A DNA stretch of 64,000 bases from Solibaculum mannosilyticum (GTDB lineage Bacteria > Bacillota > Clostridia > Oscillospirales > Acutalibacteraceae): assembly GCF_015140235.1 (NCBI RefSeq), contig NZ_AP023321.1:1354501-1418500 (forward strand), in the 5' to 3' direction. The notes beneath the pieces are model-generated. The model had not been told where the DNA came from, made no database searches, and saw nothing but the letters and a program-made list of their open reading frames with translations. The translations under genes were made by a program, and so were the position numbers. How positions within the stretch are numbered: the stretch's first letter is position 1; each line of letters starts with the position of its first letter. Shown here one piece after another: positions 31,940-41,379 of the stretch.

Positions 31940-31970
31940 AGCCGTATCCGATTGGATGCGGCTTTTTTAT
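31940..31970 (+). terminator. Terminator of the moron gene
   Basis: AGCCGTATCC (31940-31949), GATT, GGATGCGGCT (31954-31963), one G-T wobble, followed by TTTTTAT. It lies 25 bases before the tape measure initiation codon. Confidence 0.85.
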
Positions 31971-31994
31971 ACCCTGAAAAAAGGGGTGAGACAA

Positions 31995-34151
31995 ATAAGT
32001 ACAATACAAACAGCGATCCGGGTATTTGATGGTATGACCCCTGGGTTGCGGTCTATGACTAATGCCCTAGATCTAATGCTCAATACATTTGAGGCTACTC
32101 AACGGGCCTCTGGACGTGCCATTGATACAGAGGGCATTAGGGCAGCGCGTGAGGAGATCGCCCGTGCATCTGCCACCTGGCAAGAGATTGACGACAATAT
32201 CCAAGGGGTTAACCGCAGTACTCGTACCACTACAAGCAGTCAAGACCGATATACAGATAGTGTACGGCAATCCGAAAATGCAGCCTCCAATCTCTGGAAC
32301 AAAATTAAGGGCATCGCTTCTGCTGTGGGGTTATTGGCTATCGGGAAAAAAGGTCTAGATCTATCCGATGAGCTGTCACAAACAAAAGCTCGATTGGATA
32401 TGATTAACGACGGACAACAATCAACGGCAGAACTACAGCAGATGATATTTGAATCGGCTCAACGTTCCCGTGGTGAATATCAGGCAACTGCTGATGCGGT
32501 ATCTAAAATGGGCCTTATGGCAAGCGATGCATTCGCCAATAATCAAGAACTTGTGGCATTTGGCGAACAACTCAACAAACAATTCGCGATAGCAGGTACG
32601 TCGCAAGAAGGTATAGATGCAGCAATGCTACAGTTGACGCAGGCGATGAGTTCTGGTGTCCTACGTGGCGAAGAGCTTAACAGTGTATTTGAGCAAGCGC
32701 CAACTATTATCCAGTCCATAGCCGACTATATGGGCGTACCAATTGGGCAGATCCGTGCATTGGCCTCTGAGGGGCAACTTAGTGCTACAATCGTCAAAAA
32801 TGCTCTGCTTTCTACGGCAGACGAGACCAATGCCAAATTCAACTCTATGCCCATGACTTTTGGACAAATTTTTACTAAGATTAAAAACCAGGCACTTATG
32901 GCGTTCCAACCGATTCTCGAAAAGTTAAGCTCCATTGCCAACTCCGCAGAGTTCCAGACTTTTATCGCAAATATAATAGCAGTTATTTCTATGATTGGCT
33001 CTGTTGCGGCATCAGCGTTCGATGCATTGCTTGGCATTGCGGATGCAATAAGCAATAACTGGTCTATGATAGCGCCTATTGTAATGGGTGTCGTTACAGC
33101 ATTCGGCCTATATAAAGCATCTGTGATGCTATCAGCTATTGCTACGGCAGTATTAACAGGCGCTAAGATGTTGGCAGTGCCGGTATATTCTCTTCTCACC
33201 GGAGCAACTATGGCAGAAACAGCGGCGCAGTGGGGACTTAACACGGCTTTATATTCATGCCCGCTAGTATGGATTATAATTCTCATTATTGCGTTAATCG
33301 CTATTTTCTATGCTGTTATTGGGGCCATTAACCATTTCGCAGGAACGTCCATTAGTGCTACAGGTGTTATTTGCGGCGCGTTTGCTACTGCCGGTGCTTT
33401 TATCGGCAATATCCTTATAGCTGCATACAATCTCGTGATAAATGTAATTGTGATCATACACAATGTGGTTGCTGATCTTGCTAATTTCATAGGCAACGTA
33501 TTTAACGATCCAATTAACTCGATTTGTCGGTTGTTTTTCGGTTTGGCCGATACTGTGCTTAGTATCTTACAGGCCTTAGCCAGCGCAATCGATACAATTT
33601 TTGGTTTCAATTTGGCTGGAACTGTCCAAGGTTGGCGCGATTCTTTAGGTGGTTGGGTAGATGAAACCTTTGGCGAAGGCGATAAAATCATAGAAAAACT
33701 TAACGCGGAAGATTACAAGATTGATCGCCTCAACTATGGCGACGCCTAGAATGCCGGTTATAGTTTTGGCGAAAATCTAGAGGATAGCTTTTCTTTTGAT
33801 AGCTTGTTTAGCGATGCTTCCGCGGGCAAAGATTTTGCCGAAGGATTGACTGACTATGACATATCGCCTTTTGATGAATCTATGTTAGGCAGTACAGACA
33901 AGAATACGAAAGCTACTGCCGATAACACTGAAAAAATATCCGATAGTATGTCAGCCAGCGAAGAAGATCTAAAATATCTGAGAGATATCGCAGAACGTGA
34001 AACGGTCAATCGATTCACAACTGCTCGTCTTGATCTCAATTTTCAGACCGAAAACCATATTAATTCTGATTTGGATTTGGACGGAGTGTGCGATTACATG
34101 GTAGATCGTACTTATCAATCTATGTTGGCTATGGCTGAGGGGGTGCATTAA
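31995..34151 (+). pseudogene. Tail tape measure protein with ATA initiation codon and internal amber codon
   Basis: Sets tail length. The frame is 718 codons: helical N-terminal part (TIQTAIRVFDGMTPGLRSMT), the conserved tape measure core (QEGIDAAMLQLTQAMSSGVL, RGEELNSVFEQAPTIIQSIA, STADETNAKFNSMPMTFGQI), then several hydrophobic segments. The codon placed five bases after GGGGTGAG is ATA (31995), one base from ATG; an upstream ATG at 31956 lies inside the terminator stem and lacks a ribosome binding site. Codon 585 (33747-33749) is TAG, with the frame running on as NAGYSFGENLEDSFSFDSLF to TAA at 34149. Thus it carries both kinds of lesion seen in this module. Confidence 0.88.
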
Positions 34152-34806
34152 GACGGCTTATCTATTCTTTTTGGACGGTATACAATTACCTGTGACACCG
34201 TCTAGCCTATCCATCAAGATCAAGAATCAAAATAAGACCATCACATTAATCAATGATGGGGAAGTAAATATCCTTAAAACGCCGGGATTGACAGAAGTTA
34301 GCTTCGATGTATTGATTCCACAAGTGCAGTACCCCTTCGCAGTTTATCCAAACGGCTGGAAGAACGCCAAATATTATCTAGACGCAATAGAGAAATTAAA
34401 GACTGAGAAAAAAACATTTCAGTTTGTTGTGTCTCGGACATCTCCTAGTGGATCTGTATTGTTTGACACTAATCTATCAGTTTCGCTTGAAGACTATACT
34501 ATTGAAGAAGAGGCAGAAAATGGTATGGATCTTACCTTGTCAGTCAAACTTAAGCAGTATCGATCCTATGGCACAAAAACGGTACAGATCACTATCAAAC
34601 AGCCTGGAATCGGGACACAATCTACAAGCTCTTCTCGCCCCAGTAAATCATCCCCTACAGTATATACGGTTAAAAAAGGAGACTGTCTATGGAACATCTG
34701 CAAAAAATATCTAGGCGACCCCACAAAATGTTGGGAAATTGCTCGGATTAACAACATCAAAAATCCCAATCTAATCTACGTCGGCCAGAAGATCCGGCTG
34801 GGTTAG
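34147..34806 (+). CDS. xkdP: LysM-containing baseplate protein (XkdP-like) with ATT initiation codon
   Basis: A 219-residue baseplate hub component. Residues 1-150 (FFLDGIQLPVTPSSLSIKIK, LTEVSFDVLIPQVQYPFAVY, VSLEDYTIEEEAENGMDL) are the XkdP domain, and residues about 172-217 are a LysM domain (YTVKKGDCLWNICKKYLGDP). The best initiation site is ATT at 34147, behind GAGGGGGTGC and overlapping the tape measure stop. It restores the usual KTAYLFFLDG start. The TTG at 34171 is the next possibility but lacks a ribosome binding site and would cut the first strand. It ends with TAG followed by the next ribosome binding site. Confidence 0.85.
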   Translation: MKTAYLFFLDGIQLPVTPSSLSIKIKNQNKTITLINDGEVNILKTPGLTEVSFDVLIPQVQYPFAVYPNGWKNAKYYLDAIEKLKTEKKTFQFVVSRTSPSGSVLFDTNLSVSLEDYTIEEEAENGMDLTLSVKLKQYRSYGTKTVQITIKQPGIGTQSTSSSRPSKSSPTVYTVKKGDCLWNICKKYLGDPTKCWEIARINNIKNPNLIYVGQKIRLG

Positions 34807-34816
34807 GAGGTGTGCA

Positions 34817-35773
34817 ATGGCGCTAGAACTGTATGTCCAGCATGGATCTCAAGTATATGCACCAACTGTAAAAGATGGGATTGCTTGGGAGACTGAACGT
34901 AGTGGATCACCGGGCAAATTGACATTTACTGTTATTCCGGATGACAAGTTGAAAATAGGCGAAGGAGATCCCGTCCGTTTCACGGATGGAGATACTCCTA
35001 TTTTTTATGGTTTTATTTTCACTTTAAAGCCTAAACAATATGAGATTTCTGTCACCGCCTATGATCAGCTGCGGTATCTCAAGAACAAGGATACCTATGT
35101 GTACTCTAATAAGAGGGCGGATCAAGTCGTCAGGATGATTGCCGATGATTTTGGCTTGCAGTGTGGTACATTAGAGAATACGCGATTTGTTATCCCAAAT
35201 CGTGTCGAGGATAACCAGACTCTATTTGACACTATTGGATCTGCATTAGATATTACATTGGAAAATTGTAAGCAGATGTATGTGCTCTACGACGATTTTG
35301 GGAAAATTGCACTTAAAAACGCGGAAACCATGCAAGTGCCTATCCTCATTGATCCGGAAACCGCTCAAAGCTATGATTATTCCACAAGCATAGACAGCGA
35401 AACTTACAACAAAATCAAATTGTGCTACGAAAACGAAGAGGCGGGTACCCGTGACATCTATATCGCACAAGATGGATCACACATCAATGAATGGGGCGTT
35501 CTACAGTATTTTGACACTATTGATGAAAATGTTAACGGCAGTGCTAAAGCCGATGCCTTGCTTAGCCTATATAACCAAAAGACACGAAACCTAAGTGTAT
35601 CTGGAGCATTTGGCGATAATAGAGTACGGGCAGGATGCTGTGTTGCTGTTAAATTAGACCTGTATGATACCAGCCTGCAAAACTGGATGTTGGTCGAAAA
35701 ATGCAAGCATGAATACAACGACAATCAGCACACTATGGACTTAACACTAAGGGGGAACGGATTTGATGCCTAA
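34817..35773 (+). CDS. xkdQ: Baseplate hub protein (XkdQ / late control D-like)
   Basis: A 318-residue protein of the gpD/VgrG-like hub family (GSPGKLTFTVIPDDKLKIGE, VRFTDGDTPIFYGFIFTLKP, YDYSTSIDSETYNKIKL). It forms the central hub under the tail tube. ATG follows TTAGGAGGTGTGCA. Its end overlaps the DUF2577 gene. Confidence 0.9.
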   Translation: MALELYVQHGSQVYAPTVKDGIAWETERSGSPGKLTFTVIPDDKLKIGEGDPVRFTDGDTPIFYGFIFTLKPKQYEISVTAYDQLRYLKNKDTYVYSNKRADQVVRMIADDFGLQCGTLENTRFVIPNRVEDNQTLFDTIGSALDITLENCKQMYVLYDDFGKIALKNAETMQVPILIDPETAQSYDYSTSIDSETYNKIKLCYENEEAGTRDIYIAQDGSHINEWGVLQYFDTIDENVNGSAKADALLSLYNQKTRNLSVSGAFGDNRVRAGCCVAVKLDLYDTSLQNWMLVEKCKHEYNDNQHTMDLTLRGNGFDA

Positions 35774-36020
35774 TATGGTCGATCTGATGAAAACAGCAGC
35801 CATGGAAGCGATGGAGCAATCAAAACCAGTTTCCATCCATTTCGGAACAGTGCTAAATGCATCTCCGTTACAGGTTAATGTAGAGCAACGGCTGACGTTA
35901 GATGAACCGTTTCTGGTGCTGACAGAGACATCAAAACAGTTGTCGACAGGTGACAAAATAATCCTGCTACGGATGCAAGGTGGGCAACGGTATATTGTGT
36001 TAGACAAGGAGGCGACTTGA
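35766..36020 (+). CDS. xkdR: DUF2577 baseplate protein (XkdR-like)
   Basis: An 84-residue beta-rich protein (PVSIHFGTVLNASPLQVNVE, TGDKIILLRMQGGQRYIVLD), the DUF2577 family found between XkdQ and XkdS in PBSX-type tails. Start ATG follows AAGGGGGAACGGATTTG; stop overlaps the next start. Confidence 0.88.
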   Translation: MPNMVDLMKTAAMEAMEQSKPVSIHFGTVLNASPLQVNVEQRLTLDEPFLVLTETSKQLSTGDKIILLRMQGGQRYIVLDKEAT

Positions 36021-36406
36021 TGCTTCCCAATATCCAGACGGCACTAAATGCTACACTAACAACCGAAACCAATGCCTCTAAAACCTACTCTTTGGAAGAT
36101 GGAAGTCTAATTGACGATTTGGACGCAATTAGACAAGCGGTATTCCTGGCTCTTAGTGTACCTCGTTACCAATACTTGATCTATTCGTGGGATTACGGAT
36201 CTGAGCTAGATACGCTAATTGGCCAACCATATGAATATGCACTGTCCGAGATAAAGAGGTATATTACAGAAGCATTAACACAAGACGAAAGAGTACAAAG
36301 TGTTGACGACTTTGGTTTTACACGTAAGGGTAGCCAAATATTGTGTGTATTTGTAGTTACTACTGATTTTGGCACATTTTCAGCTGAAACGGAGGTGGAA
36401 ATCTGA
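36020..36406 (+). CDS. xkdS: DUF2634 / gp25-like baseplate wedge protein (XkdS-like)
   Basis: A 128-residue wedge protein. KTYSLEDGSLIDDLDAIRQA and YDWGSELDTLI-type residues (here YSWDYGSELDTLIGQPYEYA) match the DUF2634 family. ATG follows AAGGAGGCGACTTG. It is followed without gap by the baseplate J gene. Confidence 0.9.
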   Translation: MLPNIQTALNATLTTETNASKTYSLEDGSLIDDLDAIRQAVFLALSVPRYQYLIYSWDYGSELDTLIGQPYEYALSEIKRYITEALTQDERVQSVDDFGFTRKGSQILCVFVVTTDFGTFSAETEVEI

Positions 36407-37462
36407 GTGTACGAGAATATCACATATGATCAGATCATGAGCCGTATGCTTGATCGTGTCCCCGACACGTTGGATAAGCGGGAAGGCAGTGTTATATACA
36501 CAGCCTTAGCACCTGCAGCGGTAGAACTGCAAAACATGTATATCGAACTAGATGTCATCCTGAACGAATCCTATGCAGATACAGCATCACGAGATGCGCT
36601 GATAAAGATGGCGGCTGTCCGTGGGATATCCCCGAAATCGGCCTCGGCAGCTATCCTAAAGGGGGAATTCAATATAGATATCCCAGATGGGTCTCGTTTT
36701 AGCCTAGAGTCTTATAATTATCAGGCTATCAGCAAAATGGGAGAGCATATCTACAGAATGCAATGTGAAACTCCAGGTACTGCTCCAAATGGCAAATTAG
36801 GAGACCTTATCCCGATTGACTACATAGACGGGTTGACTTATGCAAAATTGACTGAACTGCTCATCCCCGGAGAAGATGAAGAAGACACGGAGAGCTTTCG
36901 CGCGCGTTATCTAGAGAGCTATAACTCGGCTGCTTTTGGCGGTAATATTGCAGATTACAAGGAGAATGTCTTATCACTCCCCGGTGTAGGCGGTGTAAAA
37001 GTATACCCTACATGGAATGGGGGCGGAACCGTAAAACTTGTTATTCTGGATGCAGAGTATAAAGCCGCATCCGGCGAGTTGGTATCATCTGTACAGACCG
37101 CCATCGATCCTACGCAAAACAGTGGACAAGGGTTGGGTCTAGCTCCTATCGGACATACTGTCACCGTACAAGCGGCAAAGACTACAACTATTAATATCTC
37201 TACATCTATCGTGTACGAAAAAGGATGGGATTGGGAAGATGTGGAAACCTATGTCCAGCAGGCAGTCGATGAGTATTGTACTGACCTTGCCTCACAGTGG
37301 GATGCCTCTGATCAGTTAGTAGTACGTATTAGTCAAATTGAAACGCGCTTGTTGTCTCTATCCGGGATAGTGGACATCTCTGATACTACCATCAATGGGC
37401 AACCCAAAAATCTTATACTTGAGGCTGATAACATTCCAATAAGGGGGACTGTTAATGGATAG
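36407..37462 (+). CDS. xkdT: Baseplate J-like protein (XkdT)
   Basis: A 351-residue wedge protein with the baseplate_J pattern: MLDRVPDTLDKREGSVIYTA, VILNESYADTASRDALIKMA, EDTESFRARYLESYNSAAFG and VGGVKVYPTWNGGGTVKLVI. Start is GTG at 36407, after GGAGGTGGAAATCTGA, one base past the preceding stop. It ends with a TAG that overlaps the ATG of the next gene (ATGGATAG). Confidence 0.92.
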   Translation: MYENITYDQIMSRMLDRVPDTLDKREGSVIYTALAPAAVELQNMYIELDVILNESYADTASRDALIKMAAVRGISPKSASAAILKGEFNIDIPDGSRFSLESYNYQAISKMGEHIYRMQCETPGTAPNGKLGDLIPIDYIDGLTYAKLTELLIPGEDEEDTESFRARYLESYNSAAFGGNIADYKENVLSLPGVGGVKVYPTWNGGGTVKLVILDAEYKAASGELVSSVQTAIDPTQNSGQGLGLAPIGHTVTVQAAKTTTINISTSIVYEKGWDWEDVETYVQQAVDEYCTDLASQWDASDQLVVRISQIETRLLSLSGIVDISDTTINGQPKNLILEADNIPIRGTVNG

Positions 37463-37988
37463 ACTGTTGCTCGATTATATTCCGCCGGTATTTCAAGGGT
37501 TGCTGGAGCCGATTGCCACGACAGAGCAACCGGAGATAGATGCTCTATGGGACGCCTGCCTATCTGCACTAGATGACCAATACATTATCTCTGCCACCAG
37601 CTATGGTATTACACGTTGGGAATCCATTTTAGGCATTACCCCAAAAGGAAGCGATACATTGGAAGTGCGTCGATTCCGTATACAGACTAGGCTCAACGAG
37701 GATTTGCCATATACCTGGAATAGATTATCGCAATCATTATCAGCACTATGTGGAGACGGCCAATATCATATGGCCATGACCGGCCCATATGAGTTGTCTG
37801 TTCGATTAGCATTAACATCAAAAAAGAATCTGGATGACGCAATAGAAATGGTTAAGCGTATGGCTCCTGCAAATCTGGTGTTGGTGGTTGATCTCTTATA
37901 TAATCAGCATCAACAGATTGCAGCTTATACTCACCAACAGCTATCAGCATACACACACACCCAAATTCGCAGTGAGGTGATGTCATGA
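37455..37988 (+). CDS. xkdU: YmfQ/DUF2313 baseplate protein (XkdU-like)
   Basis: A 177-residue protein with the YmfQ pattern (LLDYIPPVFQGLLEPIATTE, YGITRWESILGITPKGSDTL, VRRFRIQTRLNEDLPYTWNR). It links wedge to fibres. Overlaps both neighbours by a few bases. Confidence 0.9.
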   Translation: MDRLLLDYIPPVFQGLLEPIATTEQPEIDALWDACLSALDDQYIISATSYGITRWESILGITPKGSDTLEVRRFRIQTRLNEDLPYTWNRLSQSLSALCGDGQYHMAMTGPYELSVRLALTSKKNLDDAIEMVKRMAPANLVLVVDLLYNQHQQIAAYTHQQLSAYTHTQIRSEVMS

Positions 37989-38872
37989 ATAATACTACAT
38001 ATCTTAAGCTAAAAAAGCCAGATCCTAGTGATTTCTACAATATTGCAGACCACAATGATAACGCTGATCTTATTGATGCCGAATTAAAACGGATAGATGA
38101 CCTTCGCGGCTCCGCAAATGGGATTGCGACATTGGACGGTAACAAAAAATTGGTACAAAAACCTACTCCAGCTGATATTGGAGCTGTACCTGACAGCCGA
38201 ACAATCAACAAAAAGCCGTTATCGTCTAACATCACACTAACAGCGGAGGATGTAGCCGCGTTATCGGATGTGGATGGACAGGAAATCAAAACTGATCTAG
38301 AAACCCTAACACAGCAATCCTTATCGGTTAAGACGAATCTCACGACTGAGGATTTGGATACCGTTCAAACAACCGGCATCTACATCCAGAACTATACTTC
38401 CAACGCTACCACCGACCGGCACTATCCTGTGAAAGCCTCCGGATGTCTCATGTGTGTCTCTGCGGAAAGCAAGGCATACCAGTACTACGTCTGTCAGAAC
38501 GAGGGCTGCATCTGGATGCGGCGCTACAACTCCAAGTCTTGGAGCGACTGGGAGCAAATCTATCCATCGGTGACCAGCGGCAGCAACGATCGGGGAACTT
38601 GGATTAAATATCCGGACGGTACTATGATCTGCTCTATCCGCAGAACAGATACTGTCGTAGAAACCGGAGGCATCGTTGTATTTTTCCCCGAACCATTTAT
38701 TGATAATCGATATACAATTAGCGCAAATGTTATAAGACCATATGAGTATGTGGCCTGCGCAGACGCCAACTACACCGTCAGCACTAACGTATGGATCTAT
38801 GACCTCAAGGGGGGATCGACTGTTGGTGAAAGTGTAGAATACAGTCTTATTGCCATAGGGCGGTGGAAATGA
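37985..38872 (+). CDS. Tail fibre protein with pyocin-knob-like domain
   Basis: A 295-residue fibre. The N terminus (LKLKKPDPSDFYNIADHNDN, then ADIGAVPDSRTINKKPLSS) is the phage-attached part. From about residue 120 the base composition becomes richer in GC and the sequence (TTGIYIQNYTSNATTDRHYP ... GCIWMRRYNSKSWSDWEQIY) matches a pyocin-knob-type receptor-binding module; the end is a compact beta domain. The break suggests that the receptor-binding part was swapped in by recombination. Confidence 0.85.
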   Translation: MNNTTYLKLKKPDPSDFYNIADHNDNADLIDAELKRIDDLRGSANGIATLDGNKKLVQKPTPADIGAVPDSRTINKKPLSSNITLTAEDVAALSDVDGQEIKTDLETLTQQSLSVKTNLTTEDLDTVQTTGIYIQNYTSNATTDRHYPVKASGCLMCVSAESKAYQYYVCQNEGCIWMRRYNSKSWSDWEQIYPSVTSGSNDRGTWIKYPDGTMICSIRRTDTVVETGGIVVFFPEPFIDNRYTISANVIRPYEYVACADANYTVSTNVWIYDLKGGSTVGESVEYSLIAIGRWK

Positions 38873-38885
38873 TGGAGGCGATAGG

Positions 38886-39482
38886 ATGATTACCTGCAAC
38901 ATATCACCGGGCCGCACTGTGACTGTCCATGCACCGTCCTCCCCTGTAGAGGGAGAGCACAATGCCAATATCATAGCCGTCACGATACCGTCACGTGTTG
39001 GGGATGCCGATCTTGATGGCTGCACTATGTATGCCTGCACCCGCAATGATCGCGGTGACGTGGATAAGATCCCGTTGGAGATGATCCCTTCCGACGATGG
39101 ATATACGGCTACTTGGATCGTTACCCGCAATACTACAGCTCTACATGGTGTGATAACCTTGTATTACACATGGGAGCGTGGCACAGACCTTGTCGCCAAA
39201 ACTTACCCCGAAATCCTACACATCCGAAGTGCCCCCGATGTGGACGGTGAAATCGCCCAGCAGTATCCCACCATCTTGCAAGACTACGGCGCACGAATTA
39301 AGAACTTGGAAGAGAATGGCCCCGGCCCTGGGTATAAGATCGGTGATGGGCTTATCCTACAGGGCGGTGTGCTCTCCGTAGATACCATCAATGAGGTCGA
39401 GGAGGATAATACCAAGCCCGTCACATCAGGGGCAGTATACATGCAATTGGGCAACGTCGAGGCGTTGCTTGCTAATATCTAG
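38886..39482 (+). CDS. Baseplate upper protein-like fibre component
   Basis: A 198-residue protein: an N-terminal beta-sandwich-like part (NIIAVTIPSRVGDADLDGCT, YTWERGTDLVAKTYPEILHI), a short helix (IAQQYPTILQDYGARIKNLE) and a C-terminal segment ending NTKPVTSGAVYMQLGNVEAL. It resembles BppU N-terminal proteins of Bacillota phages. Ends with TAG, directly followed by GAGGTA of the next ribosome binding site. Confidence 0.7.
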   Translation: MITCNISPGRTVTVHAPSSPVEGEHNANIIAVTIPSRVGDADLDGCTMYACTRNDRGDVDKIPLEMIPSDDGYTATWIVTRNTTALHGVITLYYTWERGTDLVAKTYPEILHIRSAPDVDGEIAQQYPTILQDYGARIKNLEENGPGPGYKIGDGLILQGGVLSVDTINEVEEDNTKPVTSGAVYMQLGNVEALLANI

Positions 39483-39493
39483 GAGGTATGTCA

Positions 39494-40150
39494 ATGAGTA
39501 TCCAGACTGAGATTACGCGTCTGCAGGGCCTGCGAAACGATCTGAGAACCAAGCTGGTAGCTATGGGACTAGCCCAATCCAGCGCCGACTTGGATGCTTG
39601 CGTAGAGGCGGTGGAAGGTGTACAGGATAACGGCGCAGTATCAGGCAATATCACAGCTGTAGCCGAGGGATATACCGTCCCTGCCGGATACCACAACGGC
39701 AAGGGCAAGGTACAGATCGCCACAGCAGAGCAAGCCAAGATCATTGCAGGCAATATCAAGAGTGGTGTAACCATCCTCGGCGTAGCTGGATCATATGCCG
39801 GTGAGGGCGTCGACCTTCAGACCAAGACCGTTACCCCTACTAAGTCGGAGCAGTCCATCACCGCCGACGAAGGCTATGACGGCTTGTCACAGGTCACCGT
39901 TGAGGCTATCCCCTCCAATTATGCGGATGTTGCTGGAGTAACGGCCACGGCGGCCGACGTATTGGCCAACAAGACCATTGTTACATCAGACGGTCAGACG
40001 GCTGCCGGCACTATGGTCAACAACGGCGCGGTCAACGCCACTATCGACGGCCTAACTGCTACAAGCTATACCGTACCAGCTGGTTATCACAGCGGCACCG
40101 GTACCGTATCACTCACTAATGATATCGAAACAGCTCTAGCGGCCATCTAA
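39494..40150 (+). CDS. Repeat-containing tail protein
   Basis: A 218-residue protein with an N-terminal coiled coil (MSIQTEITRLQGLRNDLRTK) and two copies of a YTVPAGYHxGxGxV repeat (about residues 55 and 198), with a TPTKSEQSITADEGYDGLSQ block between. Such repeats are widespread in tail proteins of gut clostridial phages. ATG at 39494 follows TAGGAGGTATGTCA. Its N terminus is similar to that of the next gene, pointing to duplication. Confidence 0.78.
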   Translation: MSIQTEITRLQGLRNDLRTKLVAMGLAQSSADLDACVEAVEGVQDNGAVSGNITAVAEGYTVPAGYHNGKGKVQIATAEQAKIIAGNIKSGVTILGVAGSYAGEGVDLQTKTVTPTKSEQSITADEGYDGLSQVTVEAIPSNYADVAGVTATAADVLANKTIVTSDGQTAAGTMVNNGAVNATIDGLTATSYTVPAGYHSGTGTVSLTNDIETALAAI

Positions 40151-40161
40151 GGGGGCGTGTT

Positions 40162-41379
40162 ATGAGCATACAAGACCAATTAATTCGTCTGCAATCGGCC
40201 AAGGCCAGCCTTGCAGCTGCAATCTCTGGCAAGGGTGTAACCGTACCAGAGACCGCCAAGCTGGACGCATATGGCGGACTTGTGGATCAGATCAGCACTA
40301 GTGGGGGCGGATCGGGCGTGCGCACCTGCCGTCTGGTTATCGGCACCTCTGCCGCCGGTTGGACGCAGTCTGACTGTGATGTGTTATGTACCGGCCAGGG
40401 GGACGATGATGCCATCAACAACGCCATCCAACAGGTTGGCAGCATGGGTGGCGGGGAGATCGTGCTATTATCCGGCACATATATCGTCAGCACACCAATT
40501 ATGGTGCAATCCCCCAATATCTCGCTCCGAGGTAATGGCTCCAGCACTGTGATACAGCGCGGGTACAGCGGCAGTGCGGTTGGTGTCGTCAATATTACAG
40601 GCGATAACTGCGGGATTGCTGCGTGCGTCATTGACAGCAACTTAACAGATACAGCCGGTTATGATATAGAGCTGTATATAGGTAGCCAAAACTGTACTGT
40701 TAAATATTGTAATGTGATAAACGTAAAGGGAGACGCAACACCGGTACTCATTGAGGGAGATAGCGCTATTATCGCGTACAATAATACACATGCAGAAAAG
40801 GGGATCTACGCTAAGGGAGATGCTCCTATGATTATCGGTAATAGGTGTATGGCAAGCAGTCTTAACGCCATCGATCTCAGTAACGAAAGTACCGGTGGAA
40901 TCATAATGGGTAACAATTGCGACGGATCATCCAACGGGATATCCGCCAGTAGCTGTCATAACATTATTGCATATGGGAACCAATGCAATGGCTGTATTAC
41001 TAGTGGGATAGTTTTTGCGGGAGTAGATAATAGTATTATCGCACACAACATCTGTGATCAATCTGAAGTTAGCATTGTGCTGGAAAACAGCGATGACATC
41101 TCAGTACTAGGTAACCGATGCAAGGACTTTGGTGTAGCTGGCATTGTAATAGCAGGCGACAATTGCCATGTATCCAACAATGTATGTCTTCGAGGCAATG
41201 GTAACCCAAGCGATTATTCCGCTGATCAACATACCATATGGTTTATGGAAGGCTATAAAACTGTAATTATTAATAACTCTATCCTTGGCAAAGATGTAAC
41301 AAACAACGCCGAGGTCTCTGCCAATACTGTTGTGAACAATTACACATTTACACAGAGTTCCGGAGGTGGAACTATATGA
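40162..41379 (+). CDS. Beta-helix tail spike protein
   Basis: A 405-residue protein. Residues 1-45 form the same coiled-coil anchor as the previous gene (MSIQDQLIRLQSAKASLAAA). After a Gly/Ser hinge a pectate-lyase-like right-handed beta-helix starts (GDDDAINNAIQQVGSMGGGE, then many rungs of the type NxIIAYNN, GNRC, GNNCDG). This suits binding or cutting of a surface polysaccharide. The catalytic residues cannot be assigned. ATG follows AGGGGGCGTGTT; overlaps the next gene by 4 bases. Confidence 0.85.
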   Translation: MSIQDQLIRLQSAKASLAAAISGKGVTVPETAKLDAYGGLVDQISTSGGGSGVRTCRLVIGTSAAGWTQSDCDVLCTGQGDDDAINNAIQQVGSMGGGEIVLLSGTYIVSTPIMVQSPNISLRGNGSSTVIQRGYSGSAVGVVNITGDNCGIAACVIDSNLTDTAGYDIELYIGSQNCTVKYCNVINVKGDATPVLIEGDSAIIAYNNTHAEKGIYAKGDAPMIIGNRCMASSLNAIDLSNESTGGIIMGNNCDGSSNGISASSCHNIIAYGNQCNGCITSGIVFAGVDNSIIAHNICDQSEVSIVLENSDDISVLGNRCKDFGVAGIVIAGDNCHVSNNVCLRGNGNPSDYSADQHTIWFMEGYKTVIINNSILGKDVTNNAEVSANTVVNNYTFTQSSGGGTI

